Shown: positions 37,337 to 45,536 of the stretch, one piece after another | How positions within the stretch are numbered: the stretch's first letter is position 1 | How the letters are laid out: each line of letters starts with the position of its first letter | Origin: CAZOZZ01 sp965262425 | GTDB lineage: Bacteria > Acidobacteriota > Terriglobia > 20CM-2-55-15 | Assembly (NCBI GenBank): GCA_965262425.1 | Contig: OZ253536.1 | Location: 558,001-622,000, forward strand | Reading direction: 5' to 3' | Length of the DNA stretch: 64,000 bases | Notes under the pieces: generated by a model | Databases searched by the model: none | What the model saw: the letters and a program-made list of their open reading frames with translations, nothing else | Told to the model about the DNA's origin: nothing | Position numbers and translations under genes: made by a program

Positions 37337-37737
37337 CGACCGATTGAGCCTGGCCGATCAGGGCACGCTCGCCTTTGTGGGATGTAGGCTGATCTATATC
37401 TAAAGAAGTATTAATATTCCTGCATTTAGGCGAATTTGGCTTCGCAACCGCCTTTGATACAATACTGGGCAAGTAGATATCCCGCTGAAGCAGAAGAGGA
37501 AACCCGTAGATGATTCGTGAATGACACGGATGTAGCGGGTGAGGCATTCAGAGGAATCTCGCCGTAGTCTTGCTCGATGGAGAGCGGGGTACCCCGGCGA
37601 GATGGGACATTCGGAAAGATCCGACCTGCCCGATCTACCCGGTACACGGGGCTTGCAACCAGTTGAGAGTAGTGCCGTCGGCCGAGGTTGGCGGCCCTGG
37701 AACTGGATTTAAGACGGCGATAACTTCGACAAAAAAG

Positions 37738-37767
37738 TTGACGCGCGGTTGGCGGTACTCACATACT
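37738..37767 (+). promoter_or_regulatory. Candidate promoter of cassette copy 3
   Basis: TTGACG (37738-37743), an 18-bp spacer and CATACT (37762-37767), about 160 bp before the DUF1592 start. The match is modest and supported mainly by position. Confidence 0.3.
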
Positions 37768-37926
37768 GGCCGAAGTTAATCTATTCAGCAGTTCATGAAT
37801 AGCTGGCTTTTGTTACGAGCCTGGTCCAGAACGCGGATGGCTGCTTGCACAGCCCATCCGCATGTGACTCTGCGAGTTCGCATTTCAGGGTCTTAAGACG
37901 CGACACGCACAGATGGAGGTTTTTTC

Positions 37927-40311
37927 ATGAAGCGCATGTTCATTGCCGGTGGCCTGGCGCTATCGATCTCGGTAGCTTTCGGGCCTGTTGCCTTCGGACA
38001 GGCGGGCGTGACGTTGCCGTCCCTGGAGTCCCAAGCGGCGCTGGTCGAGCAGTACTGTTCCGGCTGCCACAACGACGTCGAGTTGGCTGGCAACATGAGT
38101 TTGACCCAGCTGGACCTGGAGGACGTCGATCAAAACTCCGAACTGGCCGAAAAGTTTGTCAGGAAGCTTCGTGCCGGTTTGATGCCTCCGGCTGGCGCGC
38201 CGCGCCCGGAAGCGGCAAACTTGAACGCGTTTGCGGCGGCACTGGAAAACGGACTGGACACGGCTGCGGCGATCGAGCCGTACGTCGACGTTCCCGAGCT
38301 GCACCGCGTGAACCGGACCGAATACGGGAATGCCGTCCGGGACCTTCTGGACCTGGAAGTCGATGTGGCGGGGTTCCTGCCTCGGGACGCCATTACCGGT
38401 GGTTTCGACAACATGGCGGACGCTCTGACGGTCACCCCGGCCTTGATGCAGGGCTACATGCGCGCCGCGGAGACGATTGCCCGCCTGGCAGTCGGTGATG
38501 TAACCGCGCCGACCTCGATGGTGTCCTACTCGGTTCCGAAAGTGGAGAATCAGTTGGGGCACATCGAAGGGACGCCGTTCGGCACACGAGGCGGTTCGGC
38601 CATCCTCCACAACTTCCCCGCCGATGGGGAATACTCCTTCAAGGTCGACCTCTACCACTGGTACACGGGATCGTTGATCGGTTACCGGTTACCCGAGAAT
38701 CTGGAAGAGCAGCAGATTGACGTTTCCATCGACGGAACCCGTGTCGCCCTCATCGATATCGATCCTGGAATTCAGGATTTTGACGGAGGCATGATCACCG
38801 AACCCGTTCACATCAAAGCCGGCCCGCGGAGGGTTGCTGTTGCCTTCGTCTCGAAGTTTGACGGACCGGTCGAGGATCGGTACTGGCTCGTCGACCAAAC
38901 CCTGGTGGATGTCAGCATCGCCAACCATCCGGGTATGTCTTCATTGCCTCACCTCCAGACGTTCTCCATCACCGGCCCGATCGATCCGAGCGGCGTGTCG
39001 GAGACACCCAGTCGACGCGCGATCTTCACCTGCAGACCAACGGACGCTTCCATGGAAGCGTCCTGTGCCGAGGAAATCATTTCGCGCCTCGCGCGAGGCG
39101 CGTTCCGTCGACCTGTCGTTGCCGACGACATGGAAAGCCTGATGGAATTCTACAGGGAAGGCTACGAAGATGGCGGCTTCGAGGTCGGTGTTCGGATGTC
39201 CCTGCAGGCGCTCCTGGCCAAACCCGAGTTCGTGTTCCGATTCGAGCGGCTCGCCCCAGGCGTGGCCCCCGGCGAAACCTTCGCGGTAACCGACCTGGAA
39301 CTGGCCTCCCGCCTGTCCTTCTTTCTGTGGAGCAGCGCGCCTGATGACGAGCTCATTTCTCTTGCTGAGGCGGGTCGGCTCGGGGATTCCACCGTTCTCC
39401 GGCAACAGGTCGAGCGGATGCTGGAAGATCCCCGCTCCGAAGCCCTGACCGCGAATTTCGCCGGACAGTGGCTGCGTTTGAAGGGAATCGAGGAAGTGCA
39501 TCCGGAAGGGCTCACGTTCCCGAATTTCACCCGGACACTGGCCCGGGCCATGCGGCAGGAGATCGAACTTTTCTTCGACAGTGTTGTCCGCGAGGATCGC
39601 TCCGTGTTCGATCTGCTGACCGGGGACTATACGTTCGTCAACCAGGTGCTGGCCGAACATTACGGGATCCCGAACGTGGCAGGGACGCAATTCCAGCGCG
39701 TGCCGGTGACGGACCCGAACCGGATCGGATTGATCGGGAAAGCCGGCTGGCTGACGATGACATCTCTGGCCAGCAGGACCTCGCCCGTTCAACGGGGCAA
39801 GTACGTGCTGGAGGTGCTGGTCGGCACGCCTCCCCCGAATCCCCCGGCTGCTGTGCCTCCATTGGAGGAATCCGCTCGCAATGAGAAGCTCCTGTCGGTG
39901 CGCGAGCGGATGGAACAACATCGTGCGAATCCCGCTTGCTCCGCGTGCCACAAGATCATGGACCCGATCGGTCTGGCTCTCGAAAATTTCGATCCCGTCG
40001 GCCGATGGCGGTCGGTGGATTCCGGCGCCAGCATTGATGCGAAATCGACCATGTACGACGGTACGGAACTGGATGGGCCGGCTGGTGTTCGCGAGGCCGT
40101 ACTCGGTCACCCCGAAGCGTTCATTCGCAATTTTGCGGAAAAGTTGCTCTCTTACGGATTGGGCCGGGTTCTCGACCATCGGGACATGCCCACCGTCCGT
40201 TCCATAGCCCGTGCGGCCGCGAGCAACGACAATCGATTCTCTTCGTTCGTGATGGGCATCGTGGAGAGTCCGGCCTTTCAGATGTCGAAGAGACCCACCA
40301 GCGAGGAATGA
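37927..40311 (+). CDS. DUF1592-family diheme cytochrome protein; cassette copy 3
   Basis: The protein has 794 residues with a signal peptide (MKRMFIAGGLALSISVAFGP) and an N-terminal haem motif CSGCH in EQYCSGCHNDVELAGN. The DUF1587 block is LHRVNRTEYGNAVRDLLDLE, followed by DUF1595/1592/1588 regions and a C-terminal haem motif CSACH before KIMDPIGLALENFDPVG. AGGTTTTTTC precedes the ATG, so the ribosome site is weak. It heads the only complete plus-strand cassette and is followed after 81 bp by DUF1552. It has the same domain plan as 12407-14776. It is probably an exported electron-transfer protein; the reaction is unknown. Confidence 0.93.
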   Translation: MKRMFIAGGLALSISVAFGPVAFGQAGVTLPSLESQAALVEQYCSGCHNDVELAGNMSLTQLDLEDVDQNSELAEKFVRKLRAGLMPPAGAPRPEAANLNAFAAALENGLDTAAAIEPYVDVPELHRVNRTEYGNAVRDLLDLEVDVAGFLPRDAITGGFDNMADALTVTPALMQGYMRAAETIARLAVGDVTAPTSMVSYSVPKVENQLGHIEGTPFGTRGGSAILHNFPADGEYSFKVDLYHWYTGSLIGYRLPENLEEQQIDVSIDGTRVALIDIDPGIQDFDGGMITEPVHIKAGPRRVAVAFVSKFDGPVEDRYWLVDQTLVDVSIANHPGMSSLPHLQTFSITGPIDPSGVSETPSRRAIFTCRPTDASMEASCAEEIISRLARGAFRRPVVADDMESLMEFYREGYEDGGFEVGVRMSLQALLAKPEFVFRFERLAPGVAPGETFAVTDLELASRLSFFLWSSAPDDELISLAEAGRLGDSTVLRQQVERMLEDPRSEALTANFAGQWLRLKGIEEVHPEGLTFPNFTRTLARAMRQEIELFFDSVVREDRSVFDLLTGDYTFVNQVLAEHYGIPNVAGTQFQRVPVTDPNRIGLIGKAGWLTMTSLASRTSPVQRGKYVLEVLVGTPPPNPPAAVPPLEESARNEKLLSVRERMEQHRANPACSACHKIMDPIGLALENFDPVGRWRSVDSGASIDAKSTMYDGTELDGPAGVREAVLGHPEAFIRNFAEKLLSYGLGRVLDHRDMPTVRSIARAAASNDNRFSSFVMGIVESPAFQMSKRPTSEE

Positions 40312-40392
40312 GAACAGAGCCGATGTTTTGACAATCGGCCGCTGACATAGCGCAATGCAGATTTTCTGATCATACAGTTTAAGGAGGAAAGC

Positions 40393-41763
40393 ATGTTCAT
40401 CACCAAGAAACATATTTCCAGGCGAACGATGCTTCGCGGCATGGGAGCGGCGGTATCGTTGCCCTTCCTCGAATCAATGGTGCCCGCAGCAACCCCGCTT
40501 GCGCAGACAGCGGCGTCTCCACGCAGCCGTTTTGCGGCAATCGAGATCGTGCACGGCTCGGCAGGCAGCACGGTTCACGGCACGGATAGCAATCTTTGGA
40601 CTCCGGCAAAGGAAGGCCGCGATTTCGAATTCGGCACGATCATGAAGCCGCTGCAGTCACTCCGGGAGTACGTTACGGTGATGAGCTTGATGGACTGCCA
40701 CCAGGCCGATCCGTTCGTACCCGAAGAAGTCGGGGCGGACCATTTCCGGTCCGCTGCCGTGTTCCTCACCGCGTCTCATCCGCGCCAGACCGAGGGTTCC
40801 GATGTCTTCTGCGGGACTTCGATCGACCAGATGTATGCGCACAAGTTCGGTCAGGACACGCCGTTGCCGTCGATCCAGATCTGTACGGAAAACTTCGACA
40901 TGGCCGGAACATGCGCGTTCAACTACAGCTGTGTGTACATGGACACGATCAGCTGGTCTTCGCCTACCGAGCCGCTCCAGATGACCTACAATCCGCGGGT
41001 CGCCTTTGAGAACGTGTTCGGCACCGGGGGGTCACCCGAAGATCGTGCGTCCCGGCGAACGGCCAACCGGAGTATCCTCGACGGCATCACCCACGACGTC
41101 GCCCGACTGATGAAAGACTTGAACAGCGCGGACAAGGGCCGCCTGAACTCTTACCTCGAGAATGTCCGTGAGATTGAGCGTCGAATCGAAAGGATCGAAG
41201 CATACAACCGGTCCGGAGTTGAAAGGGAAGCCCCCGAGGCCCCGATCGGCGTGCCCGACTACTGGGAAGACCACGTGAAGATCATGATGGATCTGACTGC
41301 GTTGGCGTTTTCCTCGGAGGTCACACGCGTTGCCACGTTGAAGTTGGGGCGCGACACCAGCGACCGGGTTTTCCCGGAGAGTGGTAGCACGACATCTTTC
41401 CATTCGGCTTCGCATCACGGCGAAACGCCGTCGGGAATTGCGGAATTTGCCAAGATCAACCGATATCACGTCAGCATGGTCGCCTACTTTGCGCACAAGC
41501 TGAAGAGCATATCGGACGGGGATGGCAACCTGTTGGACAACTCGTTGATCCTCTACGGCAGCGGTATGGGGAACTCCAACGTGCACGGCCACAGGCGGGT
41601 CCCGTTCCTGCTGACGGGGCACGCAGCCGGATCGATTCAGGGAAATATGCACGTGCGGGCGAAGGAAGAAACGCCTCAGGGCAACGGGCTCCTGACCGTG
41701 ATGCACAAGCTCGGTGTCGAAGTCGACAGCGTCGGCGACAGCACGGGGACCCTCACGATTTAG
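40393..41763 (+). CDS. DUF1552 Tat-exported protein; cassette copy 3
   Basis: The protein has 456 residues, identical in length to copies 1 and 2. The twin-arginine signal is MFITKKHISRRTMLRGMG, and AAGGAGGAAAGC lies directly before the ATG. Conserved EEVGADHFRSAAVFLTASHP, SDVFCGTSIDQMYA, MDTISWSS and LYGSGMGNSNVHGH are present. Near the C-terminus NMHVRAKEETPQGN corresponds to NLHVRCEEGTPVAN of copy 1. The function is not established; it pairs with DUF1592 and ankyrin proteins in all three loci here. The spacing to the ankyrin gene is 51 bp. Confidence 0.92.
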   Translation: MFITKKHISRRTMLRGMGAAVSLPFLESMVPAATPLAQTAASPRSRFAAIEIVHGSAGSTVHGTDSNLWTPAKEGRDFEFGTIMKPLQSLREYVTVMSLMDCHQADPFVPEEVGADHFRSAAVFLTASHPRQTEGSDVFCGTSIDQMYAHKFGQDTPLPSIQICTENFDMAGTCAFNYSCVYMDTISWSSPTEPLQMTYNPRVAFENVFGTGGSPEDRASRRTANRSILDGITHDVARLMKDLNSADKGRLNSYLENVREIERRIERIEAYNRSGVEREAPEAPIGVPDYWEDHVKIMMDLTALAFSSEVTRVATLKLGRDTSDRVFPESGSTTSFHSASHHGETPSGIAEFAKINRYHVSMVAYFAHKLKSISDGDGNLLDNSLILYGSGMGNSNVHGHRRVPFLLTGHAAGSIQGNMHVRAKEETPQGNGLLTVMHKLGVEVDSVGDSTGTLTI

Positions 41764-41814
41764 GCGAAAGTAACCAGGACTTGCTCGAATCAAGAGTTGA
41801 AAGAAGGGGAAACA

Positions 41815-43425
41815 ATGTTTGGTAAAACTTTGAGACTCGGATTGTCGGTCGTCTTGCTGCTGGTTGGCGCCGTCGGCGTGGCTGCTGCCCAGGATGTCCG
41901 TCTGCCGGATGCGGCGATGAAGGGCGATCTGGAAGCCGTCCGCTCTCTGCTGGCCGAAGGCATCGAAGTCAATCAGGCGCATGGCGATGGCAATACGGCC
42001 CTGCATTGGGCGACGTATCGGCGTAACGCCGAGATGGTTCGTGCCCTGATCAACGCGGGCGCAGACAGCACAGCCAGGACCCGGATTGGGGAGATGACGC
42101 CGCTGTTCATGGCGTCGAAAGTCGGCGATGCAGAAATCATGAGGCTGTTGTTGGATGCCGGAGCGGACGCGACTCTTCGAAGCACCACGGGGACGACCCC
42201 GCTTATGCTGGCGGCCGGCTCCGGAAAGGTCGCGGCGGTCCAACTGCTGCTCGAAAACGGCGCGGACGTGAATTCCCGCGACGTTACCAACGGACAGACG
42301 GCGGCGATGTTCGCCGCGGCGCTCAATCGAGGCGAAGTGATCTCGATGCTCGCCGAGAACGGAGCCGACCTCGGAATCCTGTCGAAAGTCTCCTATGTCC
42401 AGCAGGGGCGAAGGGCTCGAGTTGACGACGAATTGGACGAGCGAACCGTGCAGATGGGTGGCAACGCGGCACTGCACTTTGCGGCGCGCGAAGGTGCTTT
42501 CGATGCGATCCGCGCATTGGTGGCGGCTGGTGCCGAGGTCGATCAAGTGACCGGGAACGACGGCACGCCTCCGATCACCCAGGCGTTGATCACCGGTAAT
42601 CTGGACATCGCGATGTTCCTGCTCGAATCCGGCGCCGACACGAACATTTCGAACGCCGACGGCCTGGCGCCGCTGTACGCGACCCTGGACGCGCGGTTCG
42701 CCCAGCGCACCTGGTATCCACCGCCCACCGTCGCTCAGGAAGAGACGAATTATCTCGACCTGATGAAAGCGCTCCTGGCCAAGGGGGCAGACCCGAACGC
42801 CCGACTGACCAAGAGGCTCTGGTACCGGCAGTTTGGCAACAGCGGAAGCCCGGACCGCGCCGGCGCCACACCGTTCTGGCGGGCGACACAGGCCCACGAC
42901 ATGACCGCGATGAAGCTGCTGTTGGATGCCGGTGGAGACCCGAACATCAACACATTGCTTGAATCGTCTGCGCTCATGGTTGCGTCCGGTATCCACTACT
43001 CCAACCAGGGGCTCAACTACCTTCCCGACCAGCGATTCGAGATCGTGAAGTTTCTGGTCGAGGAACTGGGCGCCGACGTCAATCATAAAGACGAGACCGG
43101 CCACACATCGCTGCACGGGGCGGCGTTGATCGGGAACCACGACATCGTCCGTTATCTCGTCGACAAGGGGGCTGACGTGACGGCACGGGCGAACACGATC
43201 AGCGGCAGTGGTGACGGTGGGGGTACGGCTCAAGAAGTGGACCCGGGCACCGGCGACACAGCGGCGGACATGGCGAACGGCTGGTCCATGAATTCTCCAC
43301 AATATCCGGAGACGGTTCAGCTCCTGATCAGCCTGGGTTCACCGTTTGCCAACACCTGCTGGGCTTCGAACTGCGTGAACCCGACCATCTCGGACGAGAG
43401 GGTCAACGGCAAGAAGCACCAGTAA
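41815..43425 (+). CDS. Secreted ankyrin-repeat protein; cassette copy 3
   Basis: This protein has 536 residues from ATG 41815, which has AGGGGA upstream; the in-frame ATG at 41797 lies before that site. It has a signal peptide (LRLGLSVVLLLVGAVGVAAAQ) and about ten ankyrin repeats (TALHWATYRRN, TPLFMASKVGD, TPLMLAAGSGK, AALHFAAREGAFD, TSLHGAALIGNHD). The C-terminal C-x4-C pair is CWASNC, matching the other two copies in position. It ends the cassette and a rho-independent terminator follows. A protein-protein interaction role in the periplasm is inferred from the fold and export. Confidence 0.9.
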   Translation: MFGKTLRLGLSVVLLLVGAVGVAAAQDVRLPDAAMKGDLEAVRSLLAEGIEVNQAHGDGNTALHWATYRRNAEMVRALINAGADSTARTRIGEMTPLFMASKVGDAEIMRLLLDAGADATLRSTTGTTPLMLAAGSGKVAAVQLLLENGADVNSRDVTNGQTAAMFAAALNRGEVISMLAENGADLGILSKVSYVQQGRRARVDDELDERTVQMGGNAALHFAAREGAFDAIRALVAAGAEVDQVTGNDGTPPITQALITGNLDIAMFLLESGADTNISNADGLAPLYATLDARFAQRTWYPPPTVAQEETNYLDLMKALLAKGADPNARLTKRLWYRQFGNSGSPDRAGATPFWRATQAHDMTAMKLLLDAGGDPNINTLLESSALMVASGIHYSNQGLNYLPDQRFEIVKFLVEELGADVNHKDETGHTSLHGAALIGNHDIVRYLVDKGADVTARANTISGSGDGGGTAQEVDPGTGDTAADMANGWSMNSPQYPETVQLLISLGSPFANTCWASNCVNPTISDERVNGKKHQ

Positions 43426-43470
43426 TTAGACGTTTGCGGAGACCGGATGAGGTCTTGATCCACAGGCAGA

Positions 43471-43500
43471 AAGGAGCCCGACTGCGGGCTCCTTTTGCTT
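43471..43500 (+). terminator. Rho-independent terminator after cassette copy 3
   Basis: AAGGAGCCCG, a 4-nt loop ACTG, then CGGGCTCCTT followed by TTGCTT: a perfect 10-bp stem 45 bp after the ankyrin stop. Confidence 0.85.
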
Positions 43501-43583
43501 GGCCGCTGTTTAGAGCGCTGGGGCTTCCTTCCGGGCACGACTGGAAGGTGAAAAAGTCGGGCAACCCCGGAGGGGACATCATA

Positions 43584-44501
43584 ATGGACAGGTTACCGAA
43601 GCACATCGGAATGCAGGGTCGTGTACGGAGGAGGGACTTCATCCGGACAGGTCTCGCGCTCGCTGGCGCTGCAGCCCTCAGGCCGGTTTCGCCGTTGATT
43701 GCGGCCGGCGTGATGGAAGGTACGAAGGCGACATGGTTGAGCCACTACACCTACGTCGCTCCGGACCTGGCGAAGACCCGCGACTGGTACCACGAAGTGT
43801 TCGGCATGCAGATCGGGCGCCAGGATGAGCGTGAAGCGCACATGTGGTACGGCGACGGGGGCGGTGATACGCTGATGATCATCCGGCAGGCCGCGGCCGG
43901 CGAAAAGTCTCCGCGAATCGAACGTTTCGGTTTCGTTGTGGACAATTGGGATCGCGATGCTGTTGGAGCCGAGTTGAGGCGTCGCGGTCTTCGGCCCCGC
44001 CCGGATAGCGATAGCGGGTTCTGGTTTGACGATCCGGACGGCAACGAGATCGGAGTTTTTGCCCAGGGCCATTTCACGCGTCCCTCCTCGGAGCCTTCCG
44101 AAGCACACCTGTGGAAGACGCTCAGCGCGAATCACATCGTCGTCACGTCGAATGACTACCGCAAGCTCGGCGACTGGTACGGGGAGTTGTTCGAATTGAG
44201 GGAGACCACAGACGGCGGCAGGGATGTGTACCAGTGGTTCGGCGATTCCGTCTGGATTCCCACTGCGGTAGCCGAAGGTGCACAGACATCGTTTGAATTG
44301 AAGACACTCGACCACGTGGCCTACACCATCGCAAACTATGAGTCCGCCGAAGTAGAGGCGGAACTCAGACGCCGGAAGTTGATCGAGCCCGAGGCGGACG
44401 TGGCGGGCAGCCTCGGTATCAATTGTGTGGACATCAATGGGTTCAAGACCCAGGTTTGTGACAAGAATCTCGTACCCGACGCCGAAGGGCAGCGCGGGTA
44501 G
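43584..44501 (+). CDS. Tat-exported VOC (glyoxalase/dioxygenase fold) protein
   Basis: The protein has 305 residues from ATG 43584 with GGAGGGG upstream; the frame is open further upstream but crosses the terminator of cassette 3. It has a twin-arginine signal (VRRRDFIRTGLALAGAAAL). Two vicinal-oxygen-chelate modules follow: SHYTYVAPDLAKTRDWYHEV through GFWFDDPDGNEIGVF, and SANHIVVTSNDYRKLGDWYG through INCVDINGFKTQV. VOC proteins bind a metal and catalyse isomerisation, ring cleavage or resistance reactions; the substrate is unknown. It lies 20 bp upstream of a c-type cytochrome gene, hinting at an exported redox pair. Confidence 0.85.
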   Translation: MDRLPKHIGMQGRVRRRDFIRTGLALAGAAALRPVSPLIAAGVMEGTKATWLSHYTYVAPDLAKTRDWYHEVFGMQIGRQDEREAHMWYGDGGGDTLMIIRQAAAGEKSPRIERFGFVVDNWDRDAVGAELRRRGLRPRPDSDSGFWFDDPDGNEIGVFAQGHFTRPSSEPSEAHLWKTLSANHIVVTSNDYRKLGDWYGELFELRETTDGGRDVYQWFGDSVWIPTAVAEGAQTSFELKTLDHVAYTIANYESAEVEAELRRRKLIEPEADVAGSLGINCVDINGFKTQVCDKNLVPDAEGQRG

Positions 44502-44521
44502 TCCAGACTCAGGAGAGCACC

Positions 44522-45343
44522 ATGATGCAGATGTACGGAAACGAGTCCAAGTCGGGAATTCGCGGGAAACTGGGAATCCTCTCTGTCTCGGCGCTTATGC
44601 TTGTCGGCCTGGGGTCCCAGGCTTTCTCGGGAGCGCCTGAGGGGCTCTTGCCCCAGGGCGGCAGCGATTTCAAGACTGTTTGGGATGGCGTCTACCGGGA
44701 AACACAGGCGGAGGGCGGCCAGGCGGTGTACCAGGAGAACTGCGCGGTCTGTCACGGAGAGGCCGCATCGGGACAGAGCGGCCCGCAACTCAACGGCGAC
44801 GAATTTTTCGAGAACTGGCGGGAGGACAACGTGGGCGCGTTGTACCGTCACATCCGCACGAACATGCCCCGCCGTAGACCTCCGTTGAGTGATCCGGACT
44901 ACCTCCTCGTCACATCATACATACTGCAGGAGAACGGTTTTCCCGCAGGGGATGAGCCATTAGCTGTCGCCTCAATGAATGCCGTTCGAATCGAGGGCAA
45001 GGATGGGCCCGAGCCGCTGCCGGCCAACTCGCTGGTCCAGGTTACCGGCTGCCTCACGTCCGATGGCGGCGACTGGACTCTCACGATGGCCTCCCAGCCG
45101 AGCCGGAACAGGAATACCGATCCCGATCGGTCCGCGACCCCGGAAGAACTGGAACTCGCTCAGTCCGAGTCGACGGGAGACCTGACGTTCGAGCTGACGA
45201 ATTTCTTCATGCTCGGCGACTTCGATCCCAGCCCCCACGATGGTCACAAGATGCTGGCGCGGGGGGCGCTGATCCGACGGCCAAGTGGCGATCGCATCAG
45301 CTTGACAGGTCTGGATATGGTCGCTGTTCCTTGCGGAAGCTGA
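44522..45343 (+). CDS. Exported monoheme c-type cytochrome
   Basis: This 273-residue protein has a signal region (LGILSVSALMLVGLGSQAFSG) and one haem motif CAVCH at 74-78 (VYQENCAVCHGEAASG), with NMPRRRPPLSD as the likely region of the axial Met. This is a class I cytochrome c domain of about 80 residues. The remaining C-terminal ~120 residues (LVQVTGCLTSDGGDWTLTMA) form a beta-rich part of unknown role. The start ATG 44522 has GGAG upstream and an adjacent second ATG. It is probably the electron acceptor for an exported dehydrogenase or oxidase. A terminator-like hairpin follows. Confidence 0.85.
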   Translation: MMQMYGNESKSGIRGKLGILSVSALMLVGLGSQAFSGAPEGLLPQGGSDFKTVWDGVYRETQAEGGQAVYQENCAVCHGEAASGQSGPQLNGDEFFENWREDNVGALYRHIRTNMPRRRPPLSDPDYLLVTSYILQENGFPAGDEPLAVASMNAVRIEGKDGPEPLPANSLVQVTGCLTSDGGDWTLTMASQPSRNRNTDPDRSATPEELELAQSESTGDLTFELTNFFMLGDFDPSPHDGHKMLARGALIRRPSGDRISLTGLDMVAVPCGS

Positions 45344-45364
45344 CCGGACCCAACACTTGACAGG

Positions 45365-45401
45365 ACGGGCCTCTGAGCACTCGCTGCCTCCAGAGGCCCG
45401 T
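45365..45401 (+). terminator. Hairpin terminator after the cytochrome gene
   Basis: ACGGGCCTCTG (45365-45375) pairs perfectly with CAGAGGCCCGT (45391-45401), followed by TCGGTTTGTTG. It sits 22 bp after the stop codon. Confidence 0.7.
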
Positions 45402-45536
45402 TCGGTTTGTTGTCCGAAGCCGTCCCGCATCCCCATCCAGCCCGCAAGTATGCTTTTCTAAATCGACCTGGTCGGCTGAAGTCTGCCTCCCAACGATCCA
45501 GCCTGGCTTTGTCGACCCGTTACATTCGAGGTGTCT

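Larger units (their letters stand above)
37273..37926. other. Non-coding stretch before cassette copy 3
   Basis: In 654 bp I see no convincing gene; the short frames lack ribosome sites and protein-like composition. It contains a hairpin at 37300-37336 and a candidate promoter at 37738-37767. The middle is AT-richer than its surroundings. Confidence 0.5.

Noticed and set aside
37426..37647. 73-codon minus-strand frame before cassette 3
   Set aside because: It has no ribosome site, a Ser/Ala-rich composition and no recognisable motif.
41032..43302. Open frame of 756 codons on the minus strand
   Set aside because: It is antisense to the third ankyrin gene and the DUF1552 end. The composition (His/Arg/Val-rich) is typical of a shadow frame.
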